Part shown: positions 1 through 8,428 of the stretch, piece after piece
How the letters are laid out: each line of letters opens with the position of its first letter
Position numbering within the stretch: the stretch's first letter is position 1
NCBI GenBank assembly: GCA_036444495.1
Contig: JAZGBC010000128.1
Location: forward strand, 1-29,725
DNA length: 29,725 bases
Direction of reading: 5' to 3'
Source: JAZGBC01 sp036444495
GTDB taxonomy: Bacteria > Pseudomonadota > Alphaproteobacteria > Kiloniellales > J153
Notes under the pieces: model-generated
The model's database searches: none
What the model was told of the DNA's origin: nothing
What the model saw: only the letters and a program-made list of their open reading frames with translations
Program-made: the position numbers and the translations under genes

Positions 1-500
1 CCGCGCCCAGGGGAGATATCTTCGTCACCGCCACGGGCAACATCGACGTCATCACCATCGACCACATGCGCGCCATGAAGGACCGCGCCATCGTCTGCAA
101 CATCGGTCACTTCGACAGCGAGATTCAGATCGATGCGTTGCGCAACATGAAGTGGATCAACATCAAGCCCCAGGTCGACGAGGTGGAGTTCCCCGACGGC
201 AAGCGCATTATTCTCCTCGCCGAGGGCCGCCTGGTGAACCTGGGCTGCGCCACCGGACATCCGAGCTTTGTGATGAGCGCCTCTTTCACCAACCAGGTGC
301 TGGCCCAAATCGAGTTGTGGAACAATCACGCCGATTACGAGCGCAAGGTCTACGTTCTGCCCAAGCACCTGGACGAGAAGGTGGCGGCACTGCACCTGGA
401 GAAGGTGGGCGCGAAGCTGACCAAGCTGAGCGAGGAGCAGGCCGCCTACATCGGCGTGGCCACCGACGGCCCCTTCAAGCCCGAGCAATACCGCTACTGA
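1..500 (+). CDS. ahcY: Adenosylhomocysteinase, C-terminal part (5' end outside window)
   Basis: This is the C-terminal part, about 165 residues, of S-adenosylhomocysteine hydrolase, which reversibly splits S-adenosylhomocysteine into adenosine and homocysteine in the cytoplasmic methyl cycle. The open frame enters from the window edge (first full codon at 3) and reads through the family segment FVTATGN, then IVCNIGHFDSEI, the NAD-domain region around GHPSFVMS, and the conserved end KPEQYRY before TGA at 498-500. The family carries a tightly bound NAD+ and uses the C-terminal Lys-Tyr in cofactor binding; that terminus is intact here. The gene is followed by 189 bp and then the DivL-like kinase on the same strand. 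Any SAM/SAH riboswitch would lie upstream of the window. Identification is secure; only the 5' end is missing. Confidence 0.97.
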   Translation, partial: APRGDIFVTATGNIDVITIDHMRAMKDRAIVCNIGHFDSEIQIDALRNMKWINIKPQVDEVEFPDGKRIILLAEGRLVNLGCATGHPSFVMSASFTNQVLAQIELWNNHADYERKVYVLPKHLDEKVAALHLEKVGAKLTKLSEEQAAYIGVATDGPFKPEQYRY

Positions 501-689
501 GCGGCGCCGGCTTTCCCGGCCCACCGCCCCTGCCTCGCTTGTTCGGCGCGGGCGAAACCCTTAGACTCGTACTCGCCGAGTTCGGACAACAAGGGACCGA
601 ACAGCCGTGCCTCGATCGCTAGGCGCGCCCCGGCGCTTGGGCCGCGGCGGCGCGCAAGGACAGTTCCTTCGGACGGGTCGTTGATTCCG
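501..689 (+). other. Intergenic region between ahcY and divL-like gene
   Basis: No gene is seen here. A weak GC hairpin (arms 506-510 and 516-520) lies just after the ahcY stop but lacks a T-run, so it is not a convincing terminator. Two GANTC sites, the CcrM methylation sequence of alphaproteobacteria, occur at 564-568 and 683-687, the second just 5' of the chosen ATG. No clear -35/-10 pair was found. Confidence 0.4.
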
Positions 690-3047
690 ATGCAGGCCGC
701 GACCATAGCGGTGATCGTGCTTGCCGGCCTCGCTTTGGCCCTGGGCGTGCTCGCGCTCCAGTCCCGACGCCGCTGGAAGGCGGCCGAGGCGACGGCGGCG
801 CGCGCCGGACAGCGGACCGCGGCACTCGAGGCACGGTTGCACGCCGCCCCACTCGGCTGCCTGACCTTCGCGCAGGACGAGCAGGAAATTTTCGGCGCCC
901 CGGCGCTCGGCGAAGCGCTGGGACTGGACCTCAGCAACGGTGTTGACCTTCCCGCCTTGCTCGGCGCCTTTGCCGAGGAGGAAGCCGAACGCCTGGCGCG
1001 CGGTCTGGAGGAATTGCGCCGGGAGGGCGTGGGCTTCGCGCTACGCCTCAAGCGCAAGGACGGGGCGCGTGTTTTCGAGGTGAAGGGCGGCCGGGCCAAT
1101 TCCACGACCGAGGCGGCGGCGGCCGATCTCCTCTGGCTTAGCGACGTGACCGATCTGGCCCAGGCCGCCGAGCGCGCCGAGGCCGAGCGGGACTCCGTCT
1201 CCCATATCCTCGACGGCCTGCCCCTGCCGGTCTGGCGGCGCGATCCGGATCTGAGTCTCGTTTACTGCAACCAGGCCTATGCCCGGGCCGTGGATGCCGC
1301 GCCGGGCGAGGCCCTGAGTCAGGCCGTGGAGATTCTGGGCAAGGCCAAGTCCGAGGCCGGCCGGGCCATCGGCGCCCGCGCGCTGGAGAGCGGCGAAGAT
1401 CAGACCGAATCGCACCACGTGGTGGTCGAGGGCGCGCGCCGCCTGCTCGAGGTGAGCGAGCACCCCCTGGCGGACGGCTCGCTGCTCGGCCATGCGGTGG
1501 ACCGGACCGACGCGGAAGATCTGCGCGGCGAGCTGTCGCGCCGTTCCAACGCGCACGCCGATGTGCTGGAGAACCTGCGCAGCGGCATCGCCATCTTCGG
1601 GCCCGAACTCAAGCTGCGCTTCTTCAACTCCGCCTACGCGGAGATCTGGGGCCTGGAGGAGGACTTCCTGCGCGGCGAGCCGGAGTTCGGCGACGTGCTC
1701 GAGGCGCTGCGCGAGGCGCGCCGCCTGCCCGAGCAAGCGAATTTCCCGGAATACAAGCGGCAGTTCGCGCGTAACCTGCAAACTCTCATCAACCCGACCG
1801 AGGAGCTGATCCATCTGCCTGACGGCACGACCCTGCTCTCCGTGGCCAGCCCCCATCCCTTTGGTGGCGTGCTGCTTACCTACGAGGATGTGACCGACCG
1901 CCTGTCGCTCGAAAGCTCCTACCACACCTTGATCGAGGTGCAGCGCGAGACCCTGAACAACCTGTACGAAGGGATCGCGGTCTATGGCGCCGATGGCCGG
2001 CTCAGGCTGTCCAACCCCGCTTTCGCGCGTATTTGGAAGCTGCCCAAGGAGCTGCTCGAGACAGAACCCCACGTGCGCGAGCTCGCGGCGCAGGTGCGTG
2101 GCTTCTTCACGGTCGGCGATGCGGAGTGGGAAAAGCTGGCCGAGGCCATCGTGGCCCGCGCCACCGAGCCCGAGGCGCGCAGTGGCCGGCACGAGCGGGC
2201 CGATGGCACGATCATCGACTGGTCCCAGGTGCCCCTGCCCGATGGCGCCTCGCTGTTCACCTTCATGGATGTGACCGATTCCATTCGCGTCGAGCGCGCC
2301 CTGCGCGAGCGCGCCGAGGCGCTGGAGACCGCCGACCGGCTCAAATCCGAATTCATCGCCAATGTCTCCTACGAGTTGCGCACGCCCTTGAACGCCATCG
2401 TCGGCTTCGCCGAGATACTGGAAAAACAGTTCTTCGGCGAGTTGAACGAGCGCCAACTGGAATACAGCCGCGGCATCGTGGAATCCTCGGAGAAGCTGAT
2501 CGCGCTCATCAACGACATCTTGGATTTGGCGACCATCGAGGCGGGCTACCTGGAGCTGGAGGTGGAGCCTGTCGAGGTGCGCGATCTGCTGAATAGCGTC
2601 CGGAACCTGGGCCAGGAACGCGCGCGCACGCAAAACATCGAACTCAAGCTGGATTGCCCGAAGGATATCGGCGAGATCACGGTGGACAAGCGGCGCCTGC
2701 GCCAGGCGCTGTTCAATTTGCTGTCCAACGCCTTCAAGTTCACGCCCGAGGGCGGCCGGGTCACCGTTTCGGCACGCCGCGGTGAGTCGGAAGTGTCGCT
2801 CACCGTCACCGATACGGGCATCGGTATCCGCGAAGAGGACCTGGAGCGCGTCTTCGGCAAATTCGAGCGCGGCACCGGGCAAAGCGGCCAGAGCGGCGCC
2901 GGCCTCGGCCTGTCCCTGGTCAAGAGCCTGGTCGAACTTCACGGCGGGCGGGTGGCGCTGGAATCGATGCCCGACAGCGGGACCCGCGTCACCTGTTTCA
3001 TTCCCGCCGACCCGGCCTTCGCCGGACCGGCGGCGGACGAGGACTAG
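690..3047 (+). CDS. divL: DivL-like PAS sensor kinase with Tyr in place of the phospho-acceptor His
   Basis: This 785-residue protein has the layout of Caulobacter DivL: one N-terminal membrane segment (about residues 3-23), four PAS-like modules (roughly 47-150, 170-280, 290-400, 420-530), a dimerisation helix pair (about 550-615) and a HATPase_c domain (about 640-777). The H-box reads NVSYELRTPLN, so the residue normally phosphorylated, His, is Tyr561 (codon TAC at 2370-2372). ATP-binding boxes look intact: NLLSNAFKF, DTGIGI and GAGLGLSLVKSL. In Caulobacter, DivL acts with CckA and phosphorylated DivK to control CtrA and cell polarity; the same role here is inference. ATG at 690 was chosen over an in-frame TTG at 681. 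The stop is at 3045-3047 and tsaE begins 81 bp later. Length and Tyr position (550 in the 769-residue Caulobacter protein) agree well. An ordinary PAS kinase that lost its His is the alternative. Confidence 0.85.
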   Translation: MQAATIAVIVLAGLALALGVLALQSRRRWKAAEATAARAGQRTAALEARLHAAPLGCLTFAQDEQEIFGAPALGEALGLDLSNGVDLPALLGAFAEEEAERLARGLEELRREGVGFALRLKRKDGARVFEVKGGRANSTTEAAAADLLWLSDVTDLAQAAERAEAERDSVSHILDGLPLPVWRRDPDLSLVYCNQAYARAVDAAPGEALSQAVEILGKAKSEAGRAIGARALESGEDQTESHHVVVEGARRLLEVSEHPLADGSLLGHAVDRTDAEDLRGELSRRSNAHADVLENLRSGIAIFGPELKLRFFNSAYAEIWGLEEDFLRGEPEFGDVLEALREARRLPEQANFPEYKRQFARNLQTLINPTEELIHLPDGTTLLSVASPHPFGGVLLTYEDVTDRLSLESSYHTLIEVQRETLNNLYEGIAVYGADGRLRLSNPAFARIWKLPKELLETEPHVRELAAQVRGFFTVGDAEWEKLAEAIVARATEPEARSGRHERADGTIIDWSQVPLPDGASLFTFMDVTDSIRVERALRERAEALETADRLKSEFIANVSYELRTPLNAIVGFAEILEKQFFGELNERQLEYSRGIVESSEKLIALINDILDLATIEAGYLELEVEPVEVRDLLNSVRNLGQERARTQNIELKLDCPKDIGEITVDKRRLRQALFNLLSNAFKFTPEGGRVTVSARRGESEVSLTVTDTGIGIREEDLERVFGKFERGTGQSGQSGAGLGLSLVKSLVELHGGRVALESMPDSGTRVTCFIPADPAFAGPAADED

Positions 3048-3128
3048 GTCCAGGTTTTGCCCTGGATGCCCGGTCCGGACAGCCGCGCTGCTTGTCGCTC
3101 TACCGCCCGCCCGGTACAACCTCGCCCC

Positions 3129-3638
3129 ATGGCCGCGCCTCACCCAAGCGCCCCGGAGATAACGCTGGAGCTGCCCGACGAGGCGGCCACCGCCGCCCTG
3201 GCGCGCCGGCTGGCAGGACTGGCCCGGGCCGGTGACGTGATCGCCCTTTCCGGCGACCTGGGCACGGGCAAGACCGCTTTCGCGCGCGCTTTCATCAACG
3301 CCTTGCCGCGTCCTGCGGGTGCGGAAGGTGGCGAGGAGCCTGAGGAAGTGCCCAGCCCTACCTTCACCCTGTTGCAGATCTACGAACGGGCGCCCGCGCC
3401 GGTCTGGCATTTCGATCTCTACCGCCTGGAGCGGCCGGAGGAAGTCTACGAGCTGGGCCTGGAGGAGGCGCTGCAGCTCGCCATTAGCCTGATCGAATGG
3501 CCCGAGCGCCTGGGCCCGCTGCTGCCCGCCGAGCGGCTCGACCTCCTGCTCGAATACGCCGCGTCGCCCGGTGCGCGGCGCGCCCGGCTGAGCGCCATGG
3601 ACGCCTGGGCCAGGCGGCTGGAAACCCTCCATGACTGA
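3129..3638 (+). CDS. tsaE: tRNA threonylcarbamoyladenosine biosynthesis ATPase TsaE
   Basis: TsaE is the P-loop ATPase that works with TsaB and TsaD to make t6A37 on tRNAs reading ANN codons. The 169-residue protein has the Walker A motif GDLGTGKT at about residues 42-49, the family motif SPTFTLLQIYE after it, and the HFDLYRLE segment typical of TsaE, followed by a C-terminal IEWPERL motif. ATG at 3129 gives the usual family length; an in-frame TTG at 3057 would add 24 residues unlike the family. A short insert rich in Glu and Gly lies between the P-loop helix and the SPTF motif. The gene overlaps amgK by 8 bp, so the two are probably co-translated. TsaE beside a DivL-type kinase and the amgK-murU pair is a familiar alphaproteobacterial arrangement. 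Confidence 0.95.
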   Translation: MAAPHPSAPEITLELPDEAATAALARRLAGLARAGDVIALSGDLGTGKTAFARAFINALPRPAGAEGGEEPEEVPSPTFTLLQIYERAPAPVWHFDLYRLERPEEVYELGLEEALQLAISLIEWPERLGPLLPAERLDLLLEYAASPGARRARLSAMDAWARRLETLHD

Positions 3639-4653
3639 TCGCACGCACCTCATCGGGAATTTTCTCGCCCGCGCCGGCTGGGACGGGGCGGAGCGCAAAT
3701 TGATCGCCGCGGACGCTTCCTTCCGCCGCTACGAACGGCTGCGGCGCGATGGGGCGAGCGTGGTGCTCATGGACGCGCCGCCTCCGCAGGAAAACGTGCA
3801 GGCCTTCTGCCGCGTGGCGCAGGCGCTGATCGGCCTGGGCCTGAGCGCGCCAAAGCCCCTGGAGGTGGACGAAGCCGAGGGGCTCCTGTTGCTGGAGGAC
3901 CTGGGCGACCGCACCTTCACCCGCGCGCTTGCAGAGGGTGAGGACGAGGGCCTGCTCTACCGCCTGGCCACCGACGCCCTGATTGCCTTGCACCGGCGCT
4001 GGGCCGCTAGTAGCGATCGGGACGCCGGCGAGTCACTGCCGCCCTACGACGATACGCTCCTGCTGGATGAGGCGGCGCTGCTGCCCGACTGGACCCTGCC
4101 CGCCCTGCGCGGCGCTCCGTCCACGGCGAAGATGCGCGAATCCTATCTTGCGGCCTGGCGCGAGGTGCTGCCGCGGGCGCGCCAGGTGCCCGATTGCCTG
4201 GTGCTGCGCGACTATCACGTGGACAACCTCATGCTGCTCGACGGCCGCGAGGGCGTGGCGGCCTGCGGCCTGCTCGATTTCCAGGACGCGGTCATCGGTC
4301 CGATCGCCTACGACCTGGTGTCCCTGCTCGAGGACGCGCGCCGCGACATCGCGCCCGGGGTCGTGGCCGAGATGCTGGGACGCTACTTCGACGCTTTTCC
4401 CGAACTCGATCAGGAAGCCTTCGCCGAATCCTACGCGATCCTCGGCGCGCAGCGCGCGGCCAAGATCATCGGCATCTTCACGCGGCTGAGCTGGCGCGAC
4501 GGCAAGGACCAATATCTGCGCCACATCCCGCGCCTCTGGGGCCTTCTGGAGACCGGGCTGGCCCATCCGGCGCTGGCGCCGGTCAGGGACTGGTTCGAGC
4601 GCGAGGTGCCGCCCGCCGAGCGCGTCACCCCGCCACCGGGAGGCAAGGCGTGA
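3631..4653 (+). CDS. amgK: N-acetylmuramate/N-acetylglucosamine anomeric kinase (AmgK-type aminoglycoside phosphotransferase fold)
   Basis: This 340-residue protein has the aminoglycoside phosphotransferase fold. The catalytic loop is LRDYHVDNLMLL (Asp194, His196, Asp198, Asn199) and the metal-binding loop is LLDFQDAVIGPIAYDLVSLL, both close to AmgK of Pseudomonas putida. AmgK phosphorylates the anomeric hydroxyl of MurNAc and GlcNAc released from peptidoglycan turnover. Its product feeds MurU, which is encoded immediately downstream with a 4-bp GTGA overlap; this pairing is the main support for AmgK over a generic phosphotransferase. Together they bypass de novo UDP-MurNAc synthesis, which in Pseudomonas confers intrinsic fosfomycin tolerance; extension to this organism is inference. 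The start ATG overlaps the end of tsaE. No drug-resistance role is implied by the fold name. Confidence 0.85.
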   Translation: MTDRTHLIGNFLARAGWDGAERKLIAADASFRRYERLRRDGASVVLMDAPPPQENVQAFCRVAQALIGLGLSAPKPLEVDEAEGLLLLEDLGDRTFTRALAEGEDEGLLYRLATDALIALHRRWAASSDRDAGESLPPYDDTLLLDEAALLPDWTLPALRGAPSTAKMRESYLAAWREVLPRARQVPDCLVLRDYHVDNLMLLDGREGVAACGLLDFQDAVIGPIAYDLVSLLEDARRDIAPGVVAEMLGRYFDAFPELDQEAFAESYAILGAQRAAKIIGIFTRLSWRDGKDQYLRHIPRLWGLLETGLAHPALAPVRDWFEREVPPAERVTPPPGGKA

Positions 4654-5408
4654 GCGCCGGCACAAAATCCGCGGCGACTCGAATGCCGCAGCGCGCCATG
4701 GTGCTGGCCGCGGGTCTGGGCGAGCGCCTGCGCCCCCTGACCGATTCCAGGCCCAAGCCGCTCATCGAGCTGCACGGCCGCACGCTGCTCGACCGCATAC
4801 TCGACCGCCTGGAGGCGGCTGGAGTCTCCGAAGCGGTGATCAACCTGTATTACCTGGGCGAGATGATCGAAGCGCACTTGGCCGCCCGGAAAGAGCCGCG
4901 CATCACCTTTTCGCGCGAGGCGGAACGCCTGGAAACCGGCGGTGGCGTGCGCCACGCGCTGCCGCTTCTGGGTAAGGCGCCCTTCTTCGTCATCAACGGC
5001 GATGTCTGCTGGCTCGATGGCTGCACGCCCGCGCTGGAACGCTTGGCCGCCGCCTGGGACGAGACGGCCATGGACGCGCTTCTGCTGCTGCAGCCCACCT
5101 CCTTCGCGGTGGGCTACGAGGGGATGGGCGATTTCACTCTCTCGCCTCTGGGTCGTGTGCGGCGGCGCGCCGAAGGTCAGGTCGCACCCTACGTTTTCGC
5201 GGGGCTTCAGATCCTCGATCCGCGCCTCTTCGTGGGTGCGCCGGAGGGGCCGTTTTCCCTCAACCGGCTTTACGACAAGGCGCTTGAGACCGAGCGGCTT
5301 TGGGGCCTGCGCCATGACGGCGAATGGTTCCACATCGGCACGCCCGAGGGACTCGAGGAGGTCGAGGAGGCGCTCCATCCCCTGGCCTCCCATGCGGTGC
5401 AGCGATGA
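4650..5408 (+). CDS. murU: N-acetylmuramate alpha-1-phosphate uridylyltransferase
   Basis: This is a nucleotidyltransferase of the sugar-1-phosphate family, 252 residues from GTG at 4650. The signature AAGLGERLRPLTDSRPKPL sits near the N-terminus, the Mg-binding loop is FFVINGDVCW, and the C-terminal part has the WFHIGTPEGL motif seen in this family. MurU converts MurNAc-1-phosphate and UTP to UDP-MurNAc, which re-enters cell-wall synthesis. The partner kinase amgK is directly upstream and overlaps by GTGA, which favours GTG 4650; an in-frame ATG at 4683 would give a protein 11 residues shorter that begins right before the nucleotide-binding motif and is also possible. Glucose-1-phosphate thymidylyl/mannose-1-phosphate guanylyl transferases share this fold; context decides for MurU. 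addB starts 26 bp downstream. Confidence 0.85.
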   Translation: MSAGTKSAATRMPQRAMVLAAGLGERLRPLTDSRPKPLIELHGRTLLDRILDRLEAAGVSEAVINLYYLGEMIEAHLAARKEPRITFSREAERLETGGGVRHALPLLGKAPFFVINGDVCWLDGCTPALERLAAAWDETAMDALLLLQPTSFAVGYEGMGDFTLSPLGRVRRRAEGQVAPYVFAGLQILDPRLFVGAPEGPFSLNRLYDKALETERLWGLRHDGEWFHIGTPEGLEEVEEALHPLASHAVQR

Positions 5409-5434
5409 CACCCGCTTGCCGTGGGCGGTGAGCG

Positions 5435-8428
5435 ATGAGCGGCGCGGTCTCCAAGCTCTACACGATCCCGCCCGGCGCCTCCTTCGTCGATGCCCTGGCG
5501 CGCGGCTTGTTGCGGCGTTTCGGGGACGATCCCCTGGCGCTCTCCCGCGCGACCGTCCTACTGCCCACGCGGCGCGCCTGCCGCGCCTTGCAGGAGGCCT
5601 TCCTGCGCGCCTCGAACGGGCGGGCGTTGCTCCTGCCGCGCCTCCTGCCCCTGGGCGATCTCGATGCCGAGGAGCTTCTGCTGTCGGGCGAGGGCCTGGG
5701 CGCGGGCGACGACCTGACGCTGCTGCCGCCCATCCCGGCGCTCAAGCGTCAGCTGCTGCTGGCGCAACTCATCCTGCATTGGGGCAAGGTGCGCGGCCAA
5801 GCACCGAACGAGGATCAGGCCGTTCGCCTGGCCGGCGAGCTGGCCCGCCTGCTGGATCAGGTGGAGACCGAGGGGCTGGACCTTAACCGGCTGCATGAGC
5901 TGGTGCCCGAGGACTACGCGGCGCACTGGCAGAAAACGCTCAAGTTCCTCGCCATCCTGACCGAGCATTGGCCGGGGATCCAAGCCGGCGAGGGCTGCAT
6001 CGGCCCGGCCGAGCGCCGCCGTCTGCTGCTCGAAGCCCAAGCCCGGGCCTGGCGCGGCAAGCCGCCCGAGGAGCCGGTAATCGCCGCGGGCTCCACCGGT
6101 TCCATACCGGCGACGGCGGAACTGATCTCGGTGGTGGCCGGCCTGCCACAGGGCATGGTGGTGCTGCCGGGTCTCGACAGGAACGCGGACGAGACCACCT
6201 GGGCCGCGATCCGCGACGACCCCTGCCACCCGCAACACGGGCTGGCGCTCTTGCTGGCGCGCTTGGATGTGGCGCGCGACGCGGTCCAGCCCTGGCCGGA
6301 TGTGGGGCTGCCGGCCAGCGATCCCGCGCGCGCCCGGCTGATCGGCCAGACCCTCGCGCCCGCCATAGCGACGGCCGCTTGGCGCTCCCTGTCCGAAACG
6401 GAGGACGGCGATTTCGCCTGCGCGCTCGAGGGCGTGACGCGCATCGACTGTCCGGGCCCGGGCGAGGAGGCGCGGGTCATCGCGCTGCTCCTGCGCCGGG
6501 CGTTGGATGAGGAAGGCGCGCGCGCGGCTCTCGTCACCCCGGACCGGGACTTGGCACGCCGGGTCGCGGCGGAACTCAGGCGCTGGGGCCTGCAGGTGGA
6601 CGATTCGGCGGGCAGTCCGCTTGGCGATAGCCCGCCGGGCGCCTTCCTGCGCCTGACCGCGGAGCTGGCGGCGGGCGGGCTTGCGCCGCTCGCGCTCCTG
6701 GCCGCGCTCAAGCATCCCCTCGCCGCGGGCGGCCAGTCGCCCGGCGCCTTCCGCGCCCGGGTGCGCGCGCTCGAGGTGGCCGTACTGCGCGGACCCCGCC
6801 CGGCGGCCGGCTTTCCGGGCCTGAAGCGGGCGCTCAGGGGCGCCAAGGCCCCTAAGGAGCTGCGCGACTGGTTGGCCGCGCTGGAGAAAAGCGCGAAACC
6901 CTTCCTGAGTGTGCTCCGGCGCGGCAAAAGGCTCGGCCAGATACTCGACGCCCACATCGCTTTTGCCGAAGCCCTGGCCGCGACCCGCGAGGACAGCGGC
7001 GCGGCGCGCCTCTGGGCCGGCGAGGCGGGTTCGGTCTTGGCCGAGGTTATCGCGGAGTTGCGCGACGCGGCGCAGGACGCGCCGGCGGTCAAGGGCGTGC
7101 GCTACCCCGCGCTGCTCACCTCGTTGCTGGCCGGTCAGGTGGTGCGTCCGCGCTACGGCAGCCACCCGCGCCTGGCCATCTGGGGGCCCCTCGAGGCGCG
7201 GTTGCAGCAGGTGGACCTCTTGGTGCTCGGCGGGTTGAACGAGGGAACCTGGCCGGCCGAGACCGACCCCGGCCCCTGGCTCAGCCGGCCCATGCGCCGG
7301 GACTTCGGCCTGCCCTCGCCGGAGAGGCGCATCGGCCTGGCCGCCCACGACTTCGCGCAAGCTTTCTCAGCCCCGCGTGTCTGTCTGACGCGCGCCACGC
7401 GGGTCGAGGGCACGCCCACCGTGCCTTCGCGCTGGCTGTTGCGCCTGGATGCCGTGCTGAGCGCGCTGGAGATCAAGGACTCGCTTACGTTGGATGCCCA
7501 GCCCTGGCTTGATTGGGCAGAGTTGATCGACCGGCCCGCGCAGCCGATACAGGCCGCCCCCCCAGCGCCAACGCCGCCGCTCAAGGCCCGGCCGCGCGGG
7601 CTTTCGGTGACGCGCATCGAAACCTGGATGCGCGATCCCTACGATATCTATGCCCGGCATATTCTGAGGCTCAAACCCTTCGATGCGTTGGATGCCGACC
7701 CGGGCGCCGCCGAGTTGGGCACCTTGGTTCACAAGGCGCTGGAGAAGTTTGTCCGCAGATTTCCCGAGGCGCTGCCGGACGATCCGGAAGCCGCGCTTGT
7801 CGAGATCGGCTGGGAGCTCTTCAGCCGCGACGAGGTGCGGCCCGGCGTGCGGGCGCTGTGGTGGCCGCGCTTCCGGCGCCTCGCCGCCTGGTTCGCAAGG
7901 ACCGAAGGGGAACAGCGCGCCGGCTTGGCACGTTCCTACAGCGAAGTCTCCGGCGAGCTGCGGCTCGATGCACCGGGCGGTCCCTTCGATCTGACCGCGA
8001 AAGCGGACCGGATCGACGTCTTGAACGACGGCTCGCTCGCGATCCTGGACTACAAGACCGGAACCTTGCCGACTCTCAAGGAGGTGGATCTTGGTTTCGC
8101 GCCGCAGTTGCCCCTGGAGGCCGCCATTGCGCTCGCGGGCGGTTTTAAGGGCGTGCCGCCCGGCCCTGTCGCGCGCCTCGAATACTGGCGGGTTTCGGGC
8201 GGCGTGGACCCGGGCAAGGTAAAGCCGCTCAAAAAGGACAGGGACCCCGGCGAGCGGGCCGAAGAGGCGCTGGAGGGGCTGGGTCACCTGATCGCCCGCT
8301 TCGACCGCTTGGAAACGCCTTATCACGCCATGCCGCGGCCCGAATGGGCCGGGCGCTACAGCGATTACCGGCACCTGGCGCGGATCAAGGAATGGACCAC
8401 GGGCCCCGGCGGGGACGGCGAGTCATGA
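5435..8428 (+). CDS. addB: Double-strand break repair protein AddB
   Basis: AddB is the second subunit of the AddAB helicase-nuclease that resects double-strand ends for RecA loading. The protein is 997 residues, normal for alphaproteobacterial AddB. It starts with a superfamily-I-like fold (ATVLLPTRRACRALQEAF) without a canonical Walker A, as is usual for the alphaproteobacterial form. The central LLVLGGLNEGTWPAE motif is typical of the family. The C-terminal PD-(D/E)XK nuclease is marked by GTLVHKALE and LAILDYKTG (about residue 871). I did not look for an Fe-S cluster systematically and saw no obvious cysteine quartet. Start ATG 5435 has a weak ribosome site. The stop overlaps addA as ATGA, so subunit synthesis is probably coupled. 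Confidence 0.95.
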   Translation: MSGAVSKLYTIPPGASFVDALARGLLRRFGDDPLALSRATVLLPTRRACRALQEAFLRASNGRALLLPRLLPLGDLDAEELLLSGEGLGAGDDLTLLPPIPALKRQLLLAQLILHWGKVRGQAPNEDQAVRLAGELARLLDQVETEGLDLNRLHELVPEDYAAHWQKTLKFLAILTEHWPGIQAGEGCIGPAERRRLLLEAQARAWRGKPPEEPVIAAGSTGSIPATAELISVVAGLPQGMVVLPGLDRNADETTWAAIRDDPCHPQHGLALLLARLDVARDAVQPWPDVGLPASDPARARLIGQTLAPAIATAAWRSLSETEDGDFACALEGVTRIDCPGPGEEARVIALLLRRALDEEGARAALVTPDRDLARRVAAELRRWGLQVDDSAGSPLGDSPPGAFLRLTAELAAGGLAPLALLAALKHPLAAGGQSPGAFRARVRALEVAVLRGPRPAAGFPGLKRALRGAKAPKELRDWLAALEKSAKPFLSVLRRGKRLGQILDAHIAFAEALAATREDSGAARLWAGEAGSVLAEVIAELRDAAQDAPAVKGVRYPALLTSLLAGQVVRPRYGSHPRLAIWGPLEARLQQVDLLVLGGLNEGTWPAETDPGPWLSRPMRRDFGLPSPERRIGLAAHDFAQAFSAPRVCLTRATRVEGTPTVPSRWLLRLDAVLSALEIKDSLTLDAQPWLDWAELIDRPAQPIQAAPPAPTPPLKARPRGLSVTRIETWMRDPYDIYARHILRLKPFDALDADPGAAELGTLVHKALEKFVRRFPEALPDDPEAALVEIGWELFSRDEVRPGVRALWWPRFRRLAAWFARTEGEQRAGLARSYSEVSGELRLDAPGGPFDLTAKADRIDVLNDGSLAILDYKTGTLPTLKEVDLGFAPQLPLEAAIALAGGFKGVPPGPVARLEYWRVSGGVDPGKVKPLKKDRDPGERAEEALEGLGHLIARFDRLETPYHAMPRPEWAGRYSDYRHLARIKEWTTGPGGDGES

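Noticed and set aside
506..520. GCCGG/CCGGC hairpin after ahcY as a terminator
   Set aside because: The stem is only 5 bp and no T-run follows.
1041..3698. Very long open frame (885 codons) on the minus strand opposite the divL-like gene and tsaE
   Set aside because: The translation is low in recognisable structure, spans two clear plus-strand genes, and arises because stop codons are rare in the antisense frame of GC-rich DNA.
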